A stretch of DNA of 64,000 nucleotides, taken from NCBI GenBank assembly GCA_014281115.1, contig JACONQ010000013.1:1974501-2038500 (forward strand), read 5' to 3'. Below the pieces are notes generated by a model, which did no database searches, was not told the origin of the DNA, and saw only the letters and a list, made by a program, of their open reading frames with translations. The translations under genes and the position numbers were made by a program. Origin of the DNA: Laburnicola sp. R22_1. Taxonomy: Eukaryota; Ascomycota; Dothideomycetes; Pleosporales; Didymosphaeriaceae. Position 1 is the stretch's first letter; the number at the start of each line of letters is the position of its first letter. Positions 13,574 to 26,560 of the stretch are shown piece by piece.

Positions 13574-13939
13574 ACTTCCTAAGTCCTATCTAGGGTAATC
13601 TAGACTAACTAATGTTAGGCTTGCTTAAGTGCGCTTAAGGACGCGTTAGACTTCCTAGTTAAGAGGGTGCGGCCAGGTTCTAAGACTTTAGAGCGTGCGA
13701 AGAGGAATTTTAAGTTGTTGTGGCAGTAGGTGCGCACCTGGGATTAGGATCCTTAGGCTTTCTAGGCCTGTTTGGCCCTTTCTAACGTTTTCCTAGTCTA
13801 AGATACCCCCCTTTTAGCGTTTGCTGCCTCCCTTTGGCTTTTAGAAGGGGCTAATGGTCTTATTTAGCCTTATTTATGGGTCTAGAGAGGTAGCTTCGGC
13901 CTAGTTTAGTCTTAATTAGGCTTGTTTATAGTTAGCTCC

Positions 13940-16900
13940 CTAGTTTATAGATCTTAGACGCTAATTAGTTTAGGTTCTTAGTAGAGAAGCTTTTCTATAC
14001 TTTATTCTTATAATCCTTTATATTATATATTTATAATAGTATTTTTGCCTATTTTATAACACTATTACTTCTTAGAGCCCGCAATTATATACTATTGCTT
14101 ACCTGTCTATCTACTAGGGCTAGTCTAGGCCAATCTAGGCCTTTTTAGGGTTATCTCTACCCCTCCTTATTTTAGAGGGCGACCCCAGCCACTATGTGGC
14201 CTATGGGCCTCTTTTAGGGCCTATCTTTATCTCTAATAGGTTTGCGTCCTCTATAAAGCCTATACGCTTAAAGAAAGTGTTTATTACTATCTTAGAAATG
14301 TTTTCTACTAGCAACTATTAGTTTTCTTTATTACTATACTCTTTCTACTTTACTTTATATAGCTACCTACTATTCTCTCTTATCCTACCCTTAATCTATT
14401 TAACTAGATATATGTCTAGACCTATTTATAGTACCATAACCTTAGGGAGACTTTACTTCCGCTATATAAGTCTCTCTAGGGCCAATCGCTCTAGTAGGCA
14501 CACGTGAAACACTAGGTAGATCTAGAAGTCCTTAAGTAGACTTAGTTTATATGCCTAATCCCCTACTTAGCGTAGAACTTTGTAGAGACTCTAGTACTTA
14601 TAGTCTAGCTTCTTTTTTAGCCTTAATAAGACTAGATTCTATATATTAAGGTAGACTATATTATCTATAGCAAACTCTACTAGTTTGTACTTAGAGTTAT
14701 ATGCCTTTGCCTAGTAAGCCTAGGCTTTTATTATAGTTTCTCGCATAATAGCCCTTATCTAGGCCATTCTAGTCATATTAGCGATAGCCTAAGGTGCGTT
14801 ACCCCTTAATTAGAGTTCTTTAGTCACGCTAGTAGTTGGCAGGTTATATCTATATATAGCCTAGAAAGGTAACTTTCTTATAGAGCTGTGTACGCTATTG
14901 TTATACGAGTACTTTGCCTCTAATAGTAATAAGGCCTAATTATCCTACTTATAATTATAAAAGACTTATAGGTACTACTTTAGTGTCTAGTTCTGCCTCT
15001 TAGTCTGCCTATCTATCTGCGGGTAAAAGGTAGTTAAAAGTAGCTATTTTAATTCTAAGCACTGCGTAAAGGTGCTCTAGTATTCTAATATAAATAGGCT
15101 ACCCCTATCCGTTACTATTAATCTTAGGAGACTATAGAGCTATATAATCTTCTACTAAAAAATCTTAGCTAGCTTTACTATAGTTATATCCTTACAAATA
15201 GCTATATAGTGGGCCATCTTACTAAAGCAATCTATAATTACTAGTATACTATTATACTTATAGTTATACACTCTACTCTTAGGAAGGTCTATAATTATAT
15301 CTATTATTATATCTTACTAGGAACCTATTAGGATTAGTAAGCTATTAAGTTAGCCATATTATACGTATCTAGTAGGCTTAATCCTTATATAGGCCTTATA
15401 AGTCAGGACGTAATCCTTAACAAACTAATAGGCCCTAGGCCACTAGAACTTTCTCTAGATAATATGAAGTGTCCTTGCAAAACTAAAATAACCTACTAGT
15501 AGATTATTATAATAGCGTCTTAAGGTCTTAATCCTAACGCTGGCCAGTACGTATAGGCAACTGTTAAACTAGAGTAGATAACCCTTAATTAGGCTCCACC
15601 ACTCTATTTATAGTAGGCGATCCTCTATAAGGTGCGAGAGACTCGCCCTTACCCTAACCGCTATTAGGTTGCTTATTATCTCTTTAGAGATGGCTTAAAG
15701 CAAGGGGTTTTTAAATTCTTCTTATTACGTATTCTCTAGGATAGGTCTTTCCCCAGGTTGCGTAATCCGCGTGGTAGCTGCTAGCCTAGACTCTTCTAGC
15801 CTCTTCTAGGATGTTTTAGCTTTCCTAAGCTTTAGCTTACTTTAAAACTCTCTAAGCAGTCTTTTTTAGGAACTATCCGTCCTATTAGGTCTTTTCGCTC
15901 CTTCTAACTCGTAGTTAGGCCTCCTTAAGGGTTCGTCCACTAGGTTTGTCTTCCCTAGGTAGTGTCTAATCCCAAAATTAAATAAGGCAAGTCATTTAGC
16001 CTATTTGGCCTAGTGTTAAGTTAGGACTTTAGTTGTTATAAACTCTTATAGATTAGCATAATCTATTAGGAGTTCTACCTACTCTATAGTGCCTTCTAAG
16101 TAGTGCCTCTAGTATTTAAAGGCTTTTACTATTATAAGTAGCTCTCTATTATACATATTGTAATTACGCTTAGCCTAGCTTATTATACGTAAGTAGAAGA
16201 TAACTAGGTGCTATTATTCCTTTTCTTGAGACCCTAGATATAGTTAACTTAAGATGCTAGATATCGCGTATCTAGAGGCGTCGGTCTTTACCCTTAAGGG
16301 CAATTTAGGATTAAAATAGACTAGTAAGGGCCTACTAGCAAAGCTTTGCTTTAGTTGCTTAAACGCAGTCTAAGCCTCGCTTAATAGGGCAATAGGTACT
16401 AATTCCTTCTTATATTATTAGTAACTACTATAGGCCGACCCTTCTAGTTACTAGATAAGTATGTGTAGTGGGCTTATAACTCTTAAAAATCCTTTAATAA
16501 ATCTTTAGTAGTAACTAGCAAAGCCTAGGAAAAATTCTTATATCCCATACTAACTTAGGCTCTGGCCACTTCTATATACTCTTAACTCTGTTCTCTTTTA
16601 TATATACGCCCTCTGGGCTTACTATAAACCCTAGGTAGCCTACCTCTTAAGTATAGAACTTATACTTAGCGAGTTTAGCGTATAGCTTATACTAGATAAG
16701 TCGATCTAGCACTATCTTTATGTGTTTAACGTATTTCTTCTTACTCTAGGAATATATAAGAATGTTGTCTAAGTATATAATATAATAGACGTTAAGTAAG
16801 TCTAATAGCGCACTATTAATATAGCTCTAAAAGACTATAGGGACGTTAGTTAACCCAAAGGGCATTACTATATACTTATAGTGGCCATATCTAGTTTAGA

Positions 16901-19358
16901 ATACTATCTTCTATTCGTCGCCTGCCTTAATTTATATATAGTAATAGGCGTCCCTTGGATCTAATTTAGTGTATATAACGACGAATCCTAGCTAGTCTAG
17001 TAACTCTTAGATTAGTAGGAGTGAGTAATAGTTTTTTATAGTTACCGCGTTTAGTTTATAGTAATCTACGCATAATTATAATCCTCTATCCTTTTTCTTT
17101 ATAAAAAGAATTAGTGCTTTTACTTCTAATTTTAAGTAGCGTATCTAGCCTCTTTTAAGGTTCCTCTTAATATACTCCTTTAAGACCTATGCCTCTAGCG
17201 CTAATAGGCTATAGAGTAGTCTAAAGGGTACCTTCTTGCCTACCTTAATATTAATAGACATTTTATAAGGCCTATAGTCCACTAGTAAGGCGGCGTCCGC
17301 TTCTAAGAAGGCTTCTTCGAATCTTCCTTAGTAAACCTCGGGTAGAATAGTCTTGTTTAAACCAAATTGGCCTAGACTAACTCTATACATAATAAAACAG
17401 TTATTATTAGCGTTCTTAGCGGTATTCGCGAATTATTATGGCCCCTTTATAGTAACCTTCTAGAATTTACACTTGCTATTATTAAATCGCAATATATAAG
17501 TAGTAAAGTTAGGTAGTAGATTCTATTTAGTTAACTAGAGTATTTCTAGTACTATATTAAACTCTTTAATATCCCCTACAATAAATCTGTCTAACCTAGT
17601 CTAGGTTTGCCCACAGCTGTCTATTATTGTATAGACTAGCTTAGTCTAGCCTTAAATCTCTAATTTAACTCTATTTAGGGCCTTCTAAGTCTAGTTTATA
17701 TTCGCTTTTAGTTAGACTATAACTCTCTTCGCCATTCTAGTACTAACAAAGTTAGCCTCTACGCTATAGTCTACTAGGGCCCTTACTTTAAAAGAGCCCG
17801 CTACTATTTAAATAACTCCTTCTAGAGCAATTAGGGACCCTCTAGCCTTATAAGGGCCTCTTGCCTCTAAGGCAGTTATAGTAAGTAATCTTTATTCCTC
17901 TATATATATAACAGAGCCTATTAGTCTAAGGAATAGATAACCTAGGGCTTGTCTTTTTCTACCTCTTTTTTTTGCTTTGGGCAGTTGTCTTTATAGTGCC
18001 CTTGCTTATAATAGTAGAAATAATTATTCTTTTCCTAGTTTAGTAGTAATTGTGCCTTATAATACTTATTCTATTTCTTACATTATAAGTTATAGCGCCT
18101 CTGGCCTAGTCTAGTATTGTTTAACCTAGATTGTTTCTAGCTGGTTGTGTCTCGCTTATTATCCTCTTAGGCCTCCTTATTGTTATCCTTTTGCTTTCGC
18201 TTACTTAGCTTTAGCCCTTAGATAACCCGCTAGTATTGGTTAGCCATCTCCTCTAGTTGGATAAGGCTAGTCCATCGCTATAGTTGTCATTAGAGCCTCT
18301 TCACTACTTAACTATTTAGAGTAGAGAAGAAATTGCTAATATACTAATTATTATAATTATCTAAGGCATAATTAGGGTTAGTCTCTTTTTACTAATTCTT
18401 AAGATAGTTTAAGAGTTTAGTTAGAGTCTAATAACCCTACTTTGCGTTCTTAATACGCTAATAAGCCTCTTATTCTCTTTTCTAGCTTAATTCTAGGGTG
18501 TCTACTATAGTCTACTTTATTAGTTTCTATAGTACCCTACACTCGCGTTTACACTTAGAGATCTTCTAGACTATCCTATTCTAGAAGTTATATTATGTGT
18601 TTCTAAGATAGTAGTATATAAACCTTATCTAGGCTAGATTAGTACTAAGGGCTAGTGCGTATTAAATATAATCTTTGTAGCCTCTTACCTAGGCGTTTAG
18701 TTTCTTTTAGCCTCTTCCTTTTAATTAGGGAGGCTCTGGCGGTTTTAGTAGTTATAGGTCTAAGCTAGCTGCGATTATTTAGGGTGGGACAATAGGCGTG
18801 ATGCTAGTCCTTAGGGGCTTCCTCCTATTCTTTTTACTTAGTTTCTTACTCTTTTATCCGCCCTTCTTATATAGAGGGGAGTCCTCTCTAGGGCTGCTAG
18901 GCTCCTCTAATAAGTTACTACTATTATTAGGGTCGCTTGTATCCTCTTTAATAGTTTTAGACGTTAGTTGCCTACCCTTGTCCTTATGCTTCTTTGTCGC
19001 GGCTTCGACGTTACTTGTAAGGGTTAAGGTTCTTTATTCGTTATTATTAGGTCCTATTTCGATCTATAGAATCTTAAGTTAGTCCTACAAGACTTTAATA
19101 GCCTCGCGCTTCTTTATAATCTTAATTTCTTACTTAAGTTCCTCTTCCTAATATTGTATCTAAGCTTCTTAAGCGCTTAAGGCTGTTTGTCCTTTGTCCG
19201 TGCCAGTTTGGCCTAGTTTAGGGTCCTTAATGCTGGCGTAAGGTTGCTCCTCGCTAGTTACTATCGCGTCGCTTGGGCCGGCTATAGAGGCTAGGCATTA
19301 GCTTTAACAAACGTCGCTTATATTAGAATATAAGATATAAGGTAGTAAGAAATCATAT
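13940..19358 (-). pseudogene. gag-pol remnant of the inner Gypsy element
   Basis: The minus strand repeats the domain order of the outer copy. The gag zinc knuckle lies near 17970-18020, with one Cys codon (TGC) preserved. Reverse transcriptase lies near 16740-17290, and its Y-L-D-N motif is encoded by 16775-16764. RNase H, integrase and chromodomain remnants follow toward lower coordinates. The second Asp of the Y-L-D-D catalytic motif is Asn here too. Sense-strand stops are TAG/TAA at former Gln and Trp codons. Confidence 0.9.
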
Positions 19359-19539
19359 TATAAAATTATAGGTACAATGCTTAATCTATTAATTTACTAC
19401 TAAGGCAATCCCTTAAAAAAAGAAAAGTAGATCTAAAGGCTATAAGGCCTAAGAAGAAAACTCTGACCTAGCCAAGACTAATCTAGGCTAGTCTAGGGCA
19501 ACTAGGGGGTTACGCTACTATAGAGGACGCGTTATAACA
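19359..19539 (-). repeat. 5' LTR of the inner Gypsy element
   Basis: This 181-bp sequence is in direct orientation with 12083-12263. It is followed by GGAGC (19540-19544), the second target-site copy. It has more G-to-A and C-to-T changes than its partner LTR. Confidence 0.92.
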
Positions 19540-19544
19540 GGAGC

Positions 19545-21217
19545 CAACTATAAACAAGCCTAATTAAGGCTAAACTAGACTAAAGCTACCTTTCTAGACT
19601 TATAAATAAGGCTAAATAAGGCCCTTAGCCCCTTCTAAAAGCTAAAGAGAGGTATTAAACACTAAAAGGGGGGTATCTTAGACTAGGAAAACGCTAGAAA
19701 AGGCTAAACAGGCCTAGAAAGCCTAAGGATCCTAATCCTAGGTGCGCACCTACTACTATAATAACTTAAAATCTCTCTTCGCACACTCTAAAGCCTTAGA
19801 ACCTAGCTATACCCTCTTAACTAGGAAGTTTAACGCGTTCTTAAGCGCACTTAAGCAAGTCTAATATTAGTTAGCCTAGATTACCCTAGATAGGACTTAG
19901 AAAATTTAGATTACCTTAATAGTAGAGAGATTAGTATTGCCCACTACCTTACCTTTACCTTTAGTCCACTTATATAGAGTACCTATAAGACTGCCTATAT
20001 TATTATCTACTAAACGCTTCTAATTCTTCTTAGCCTTAGCCTTCTTCTTCTTAGTAAGCCCAAGGAAAAGAAAGCTATTAGTAGAAAAGTTAGCCTAGCT
20101 AAAGTGCAATAGAGTGTCCTTGTTACTAATATACTTACCCTTACTACAGCTACTCTAAAATTAGCCTTAGAAGGCCTTAATAGGCCTAGATAAAAGAAAC
20201 TTATATTTAGATATTCTTAAAGACCTTCTATAACTAGATAGAAGCCTCCTTAAGAGGAGGTAAAATAGGCTAGGGGGCCTTAAAACTCTTAGGGACCTTA
20301 GAAATCTCTTTTAATGCCCTTACGTCTAATTTAGTCTTAGTAAAATAAAGGCTACTAGGATCTAAAAGGATAAGCTTTATAGCGGCCTAGAGCTTAGAGA
20401 TAAGACACTAGGAAATCTAAATATATTAGGGGGCCCTTAAGAATCCTAAAGAGGCCTAAATATGCCTAGATTAGCCCTACTTATTTAGAAATAATCCTAA
20501 CTAGCGTTAGTATACTTAACGCACTTAAGTATAAAATTGTCCTAGCTAGAGTTAATAACGCCATCTAAGATATAGATCTTACAGTTCTATAGAGCTCTAT
20601 AGTCCTTTTAGAAGAACTAGTAAAGATAAAAAACTTCCTTAACTTTATTATTATAGAGCTTGTCTACTAGACTCTAAAGGCAAGTTATATAGGGGTTTAT
20701 TATAATAAGTGTATTATTCTAGACGATTTTCTTTAATCTCTGCAAAGTACTAGACATCTTAATAAGAATAAGATAGGGCTAGATAGGTCTAGATTAGGCT
20801 TAACTAGGGCTAAGGCTATTCTAAAGAGGTTAATTAGGTTAAAAAAAGGATTAGGCAACGTTAAAGCGGACTGTAAAGCGTGGTTAGCTCTAGATAAGCC
20901 TAGATAGATATAGAGGAACTCCCCGCAGGTCTAAGAAAATCCTAAATTAGGGATGTTTTAGCCTAGAAAGGGCCTAGATTACTCTAGATTACTCTTATTA
21001 GAGCCTGCTAGGAGTGCCTATTCTAGGGGATACTTACGCTAGAATAAGTGGCAATATAGAGAGAGTAGGGAGAAGAGGTAATAAAGTAGTAGGGCTAGGA
21101 GTAAACTTATAAAGGTACGCTAGTCTAAAATAGGCTAGTTAAGCAAGCTTAGCTAGCCTATTTAAGAAAATTTCTCTAGCAACCTTAGGGTTAAGGTTCT
21201 TTAAAGAAAGGGAGCTT
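19545..21217 (+). other. 3' accessory region of the outer Gypsy copy (displaced part)
   Basis: This segment is the reverse complement of 12264-13934. It belongs to the outer element, from which it was separated by the nested insertion. The antisense frame described at 12725-13573 is seen here on the minus strand from 20757 down to about 19911, starting with the same M-S-S-T-L-Q-R-L-K-K. It joins directly to the outer 3' LTR. Confidence 0.85.
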
Positions 21218-21397
21218 TATTATAACGCGTCCCCTATAGTAGCGTAACCCCCTAGTTGTCCTAGACTAGCCTAGATTAGTCTTGGCTAGGTCAGAGTTTT
21301 CTTCTTAGGTCTTGTAGCCTTTAGACCTACTTTTCTTCTTTAAGGGATCGCCTTAGTAGTAAATTAATAGATTAAGCATTGTATCCACGATCTTATA
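21218..21397 (+). repeat. 3' LTR of the outer Gypsy element
   Basis: This 180-bp LTR is in direct orientation with 6487-6666. The start TG has become TA and the final CA has become TA, both RIP-type changes. It is followed by the TATAG target duplication at 21398-21402. Confidence 0.92.
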
Positions 21398-21402
21398 TAT
21401 AG

Positions 21403-24400
21403 CTCTAGTCTTTTTAGTTAAAAATTTATTATATTCTATAATTTGCCTATAATATATATTTTATAGCTATAGAATAAGTATAGCAACTTAGGCATAGTTA
21501 TAGTACTTCTAAGGCGCTTATTTATATTTAGCTTATATACTTACTTTAGTAGAATAGTAGCTACTATAATTTAAATACTATTATAGTAGTTTACTATAAT
21601 ATTTTTACGTATTTATAGTAACTATAGTTTGTACTAATAGCTAATATAAAATAGAAATACTAAGATAATAGGGTAGATTTTTAGCTAGTAGACGCGCTAA
21701 TACTATAATAATTCTACACTAAGATATAACCTTATATAGAACTAGACTTTAAATATATACACATACTATATTCTATATATATAGCTAAAGAGACTATATA
21801 GAGTATTATATTATATACTAGAAGCTGGAGGCAGTCCTAGCTAGGAATAAGGTCCTAGATAAGCTAATCTAGACAAACTTAAAAAAGGCAGAGTAGCTAT
21901 AATAGTGTATATGGTAGTAGATACACACCTTAAAATATTTATATCTAAGCAAGTAATAAATTATCTTCTAGAGATTATAAAATAGTATAACTAAAACTTC
22001 TTTAAGTTAATAAAATAAATACAATAATATAATAAAGTAGCAAATAAAAGAAAGCAAAACTATAATAATAGACTTTTACGCAAGTTTATATTTGCACTAA
22101 AGAATATATAATTTATACTATATAAAAGTGCTAAAGTAGTAGTAATATACGTTAAAGTAATAAAACTATATCTAAATTCTATAGTAGAGCGAACGTCTAA
22201 AACAAGTAGGCGCAAGACTATAAAAGACATAGTAGCTATAGGCTTAGTAATAAATAATCCTATAACTACGCCTACTATATTTTTATTCTATACTATATTA
22301 TATAAAATAAGTTAATGCTTTAAAAGCTAATAATAGGCAATTATAGACTACTATAGACTAGTATAAGAATATATTAGCTTTGCAAGTAGGCGACTACTAG
22401 TAGTTAGCAGAATCTCTAATATATATATTATTAAGTTATATATATTATACCTACTAGTATATTCTTATAAAAAAATAGGTAGCAATTATTATACTAATAA
22501 GTATATAGAATAAGTAGCTTACTATAGATATAATAAATAATTAGATAGAGAGCAAAGCTAGTGTTAATATATAAACGCGGCTAAAATATACCTTAACTAG
22601 ATAAACTAGCAAGTTAATTAAAAATTAACTTTAATATAATAGTATAATAAGCTAAGCTATTTCTAAAATAAATACGCTAGCTAACGTAATAAGATATTTT
22701 ATAACACTAGTTAATAGCTAAATAGTAATATTAACCTATTTTTAGCTAACGTATAGGCAGCGCACGCATATAGTGCCTATAACTAAGAGTATTAGGTATC
22801 TAATACTACGCTATTTTAGGTGCACTCTTATTAGGACTATAATTATTCCTATAGAGGGTACTATTAGAATATATAGTGCGTGTAGACTAATAGTGCACTA
22901 CTATTTATAATATACTACCTATACTACTATAGAGTCTAGAAAATAGATAGGCAAGGCGTATATTGTCTAATATTGCCAATAAGAAGAAATAATATAAGAC
23001 TATAAGTATATTAATATAGTTAAGTAAATTTACTATAAGTTACTAATATTTTTACTATATAGGTAGTTAGCGCGCGCGCCTATTAAATATTAATACTAGT
23101 TGTCTAGACCTAGTAATAAGTAAGGGCAATTAAAGTCTTTTATAAGTTGCAAAGAACTAAATTTATATAGTAGAAGTAGCTTATAATAGGGCATAGGCTG
23201 CTTAATACTTATAACTATATAGCTTTAATATATACTAGCATCTAAAAATACTTAGAAAGAAGAGGAAGACAGCGTCTATAGTATAACTATCTTAATAACA
23301 TAGTATAGGTAAATAAGAAGATATATTAGCAACTTTCTAGTTATATTAGAAACTATTATATAAAAACTATATTACTATAAAATTTATAAGTAATTGTCTA
23401 TATAAGGCTTAGGCGCTATCTAATCCTATAATAAATTTACCTACTACTAGTTTAAGCTTACTAAGAAGCAAGTCTAGTCTAATAATATTAATACTATTAA
23501 TAATATTAGCTGTAAAAATACCTTAGTAGAGAGTAGGATAAAGGCCTAAACTATTCTTATAAAAAGAGTTTATTATTATAGAAGCTGTTTTTATAATAGT
23601 AATTATAAGGTTACTAATATAAGAGAGGCCTATTAAGCTAATAAAGCCAACTCTATATATTAAAAGACATATAAAACTACTACAGCACCTAATTATAAAC
23701 GTCTAGACTTAGGTATATAACATATTAACTATAGAGGAGTAGTAGAAAATACTATATACTATTATAAATATAGGCTCAAGAATAGTATATACACTAGACT
23801 TATTAACACAAATAGTATAGGCTAATAAAATTAAGATATATAATAAAATTTAGAGCTATTATTTATAGTGCATAGTAGCCGCTTAAGAAATAGTGTAAAA
23901 CTATTACTAGCTATCTACTCCTACACTAGATATCTAGCCTAAAGTTTTAAGAGCACTAGAGAGGTTTAGCTTTCTTTTATTACATAGAGTTAATATATAT
24001 TGTGCCTAATATATTTATTATATACTCTTATAGTATACTAATACTAGAGTAGAAAAAAAGGGTAGGTTTTATAGCAACCTATTTATTAGTCTAGTAACTA
24101 CATATCTATTTAGTATAAATATTAGCTTTACCTCTATTATAAAGGCACTTAACTTAGAATAGTACTTTTAACTCCTAATAGAGAGTATAGTAGTATACTT
24201 TAGATTACTACTATATACTACGCTAGAGGAGTAGAAAGAAGATTTAAAATTAACTTAATATATTATAGTAGATACAATTAAGGATAAGTAGCTTTGCTGT
24301 TAAACTATATAAGTTACTAATATTATAAGCCTTATATAATACTATTAAAAGGCTATAAAAGAGGATAAGTGTATTAAAATAGATACTTACTAAGATATTT

Positions 24401-24556
24401 ATATAGGACTATATTATAATATAAGGTTACTAAATTATAATATTGCTACTATTACTAAATAATAGTAACTACTATAATCTATTTAACGTTTACGCTCTTA
24501 TATTACTAAAAGAGTTAATAAAGCTAGGGCTAGAGGGTGGCAAAGAGGCTACACAT
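21403..24556. other. AT-rich decayed DNA between the Gypsy nest and the tandem repeat
   Basis: This stretch is strongly RIP-mutated and has no intact gene. On the + strand a frame from about 22030 to 22310 runs more than 80 codons with a single TAA and no frameshift (it contains RTSKTSRRKTIKDI). It therefore looks like the relic of a protein gene. I do not recognise the protein. The TATAG target site shows that this DNA was once continuous with the DNA left of 6482, so both may be parts of one older element. Confidence 0.5.
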
Positions 24557-24838
24557 ATTAAATCTAACTAGTAGAATAGTATAGTAAGTTTACTATAAGT
24601 AATAATAAATAAGTAGTTAATAAGTATAGCTAGCGTTAGATAAGGGCAATATTAAATCTAACTAGTAGAATAATATAGTAAGTTTACTATAAGTAATAAT
24701 AAATAAGTAGTTAATAAGTAAAGCTAGCGTTAGATAAGAGCAATATTAAATCTAACTAGTAGAGTAATATAATAAGTTCATTATAAGTAATAGTAAATAG
24801 GCAGTTAATAAGTATAGCTAGCATTAGATAAGGGCAAT
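24557..24838. repeat. Tandem repeat, three units of 94 bp
   Basis: Units start at 24557, 24651 and 24745 with ATTAAATCTAACTAGTAGA and end in GGGCAAT or GAGCAAT. The period is exactly 94 bp. Differences between units are few. No function can be read from the sequence. Confidence 0.9.
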
Positions 24839-24939
24839 ATATAAAAATACCCTATTTAATATAAGTGTAGATACGTATAATGCTAAAGGACTAATAATAT
24901 CTAAACTTAGAGAAGATATTTATATTAATAATTATATCT

Positions 24940-24944
24940 ATGCT
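24940..24944. repeat. Target-site duplication of the Copia element (ATGCT)
   Basis: ATGCT precedes the left LTR and ATACT (32280-32284) follows the right LTR. The single difference is G-to-A, as expected from RIP. Confidence 0.82.
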
Positions 24945-25231
24945 TGTTAAATAGCCTCTACAGCTAGCTATACAGATATTAATATCTAATACTCTATATT
25001 AGCAAGTGTGGAGGGTGTACGGAATAATTGTACGAGAAAAGAAAATAACACAATAGAACTAACTTAGTATTAATTGCTTATCTCTAAAGAGGGTGCAAAT
25101 AGAAAGAAGAAGATTCTATAGCGCATAGGCTACGGCGCCTAGGGATTATGTAATCTCTATATAATACTATTGTGCGGCAATATTAAAAGCTTAACACCCT
25201 TAGGTGCCCTTGCTTATATAGTGTATAGACA
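24945..25231 (-). repeat. 3' LTR of the Copia element
   Basis: This 287-bp LTR starts TGTTAAATAG and ends TATAGACA on the + strand. It matches 31993-32279 in the same orientation, with differences that are mainly C/T and G/A. Confidence 0.88.
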
Positions 25232-26560
25232 CTAGCAACTTTTTATTTTAAGGTTACTATTAGTAGTTCTCCCTTCCTCCGCACAAACTATCTACTTGCC
25301 AATACTTACCCTATCTATTTATTATTTTCCTGTCTATACGCCTCCTACTCTAGCTAGTTTGCTCTAGTTAATAAGAAGATTCTATTAAGTAACTATTTAT
25401 TATACTTTGCTACTATTTATTAGAGGCGTAATTAGGCTTATTAGTAGTAGAGTAGCAGTCTAGCTAATAGTAGTTAAGGGTAGGATTGCGTAATTAATAA
25501 TAAGATTATAGCAATAATATATTATTTATATGGAGTTCTTTCACTTAGTTTATTCCTTATATAATGGGTAGACCTAGTTATCTTATCTATTTAGGTAGCG
25601 ATGTTGGGCAATTATACAACGTTAAATAAGGGGAAGATAAATGCTAATAAGGGGTAGGAATTAAGGCTCTAGATAGAAGGGAGAGGCATATAAGGTGGGC
25701 TTTCCTTCCTTTATCCTTCTCTCTCTTATCTCTTACTTTAAACATCTCTCTATACGTGTCCCTTCTCCCTAGCTTTTTTCTCTTTTTATTAAGCTAATCC
25801 TCTATTTTATATAGTACTAAACTATGTCTCTTATTATATAATATCTTGTCTCTATATAATACTAACTTAGTGTAGATAATAGTGCTTATACTAGCGGTTC
25901 TTAACTAGCTAGGCCTCCCTAGCTTTAATGCCACTATAGTAGCTCTTCTAGGTAGAAGAATACGTATTACCCTTCTAACTAGTTTCTAGGTAAACTATAT
26001 ATTTATTTAGGGCATCTCTATTAATATACGTTTCTCTATTCTTTGCTTTTATATAGATACGAACTATAAAACATAGGCTAAGAAGTTGCGTGTTATATAT
26101 CTGCCTTTACATAATATTCATATTATTCTTATAGCTAGTATAGACCTGCGTCTATAGGTTACTAAGCTTATTTAGTGCGAGGGCTACTTTTACGCGCTCC
26201 TTATCTAGTTGCGCAGTGTCCTTAGGGGCACTACGTGCGCTTACTACTATAGCGGTAACTCTAACCCTAGACCCTTTACTAAGTATTATATAGTAGTAAA
26301 CTTCTAGGCGAAATTGTGTAGTTCTTACGTGTGGCAGAGCTATAGTGCATAGGGTAGAGATAAATAGTAGAGTAGACACTTCTAGACATTATTTATAAGT
26401 ACTAAAATAAAAAAGACTCTTCTCTAAATAAATGTGTGTTGCGTCTCTTCTCTTTCTATATAAATAATAGATAGAAAAATGCGTATTTTTAAGTAATATA
26501 TGCGTATAGAAAGAATTAAATAAATATATGCGTAAAAGAATAGATAAATAATAAAGAATC
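25232..26560. other. Region between the Copia pol 3' end and its LTR
   Basis: RNase H coding ends at roughly 26560 on the minus strand. The next 1.3 kb toward the LTR hold no recognised domain. A 75-codon minus frame at 26379-26152 is open and contains VRVTAIVVSARSAP, but it has no match that I know. It could be a 3' untranslated region of unusual length or an insertion within the element. Confidence 0.5.

Larger units (their letters stand above)
12083..19539 (-). mobile_element. Inner Gypsy (Ty3) LTR retrotransposon, same family, inserted in reverse
   Basis: This is a full-length copy of 7457 bp on the minus strand. It has a 5' LTR at 19359-19539, gag-pol at 19358-13940, the 3' accessory region at 13934-12264 and a 3' LTR at 12263-12083. 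It lies exactly at the pol/accessory junction of the outer element. The uninterrupted sequence of that junction is visible in its own body near 13935, which makes the insertion point certain to the base. Frames are broken by RIP-type stops. Confidence 0.93.
6487..21397 (+). mobile_element. Outer Gypsy (Ty3) LTR retrotransposon, interrupted by a second copy
   Basis: This is a degraded chromodomain-type Gypsy element on the + strand. Its parts, in order, are a 5' LTR (6487-6666), gag-pol (6667-12077), a foreign insertion (12083-19539 plus one TSD copy), a 3' accessory region (19545-21217) and a 3' LTR (21218-21397). The two LTRs are direct repeats of 180 bp and the element is flanked by TATAG on both sides. 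Removing the insertion leaves about 7.45 kb, almost the length of the inserted copy (7457 bp). All coding frames are broken by TAG/TAA stops of the RIP type, so the element is dead. Confidence 0.93.
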
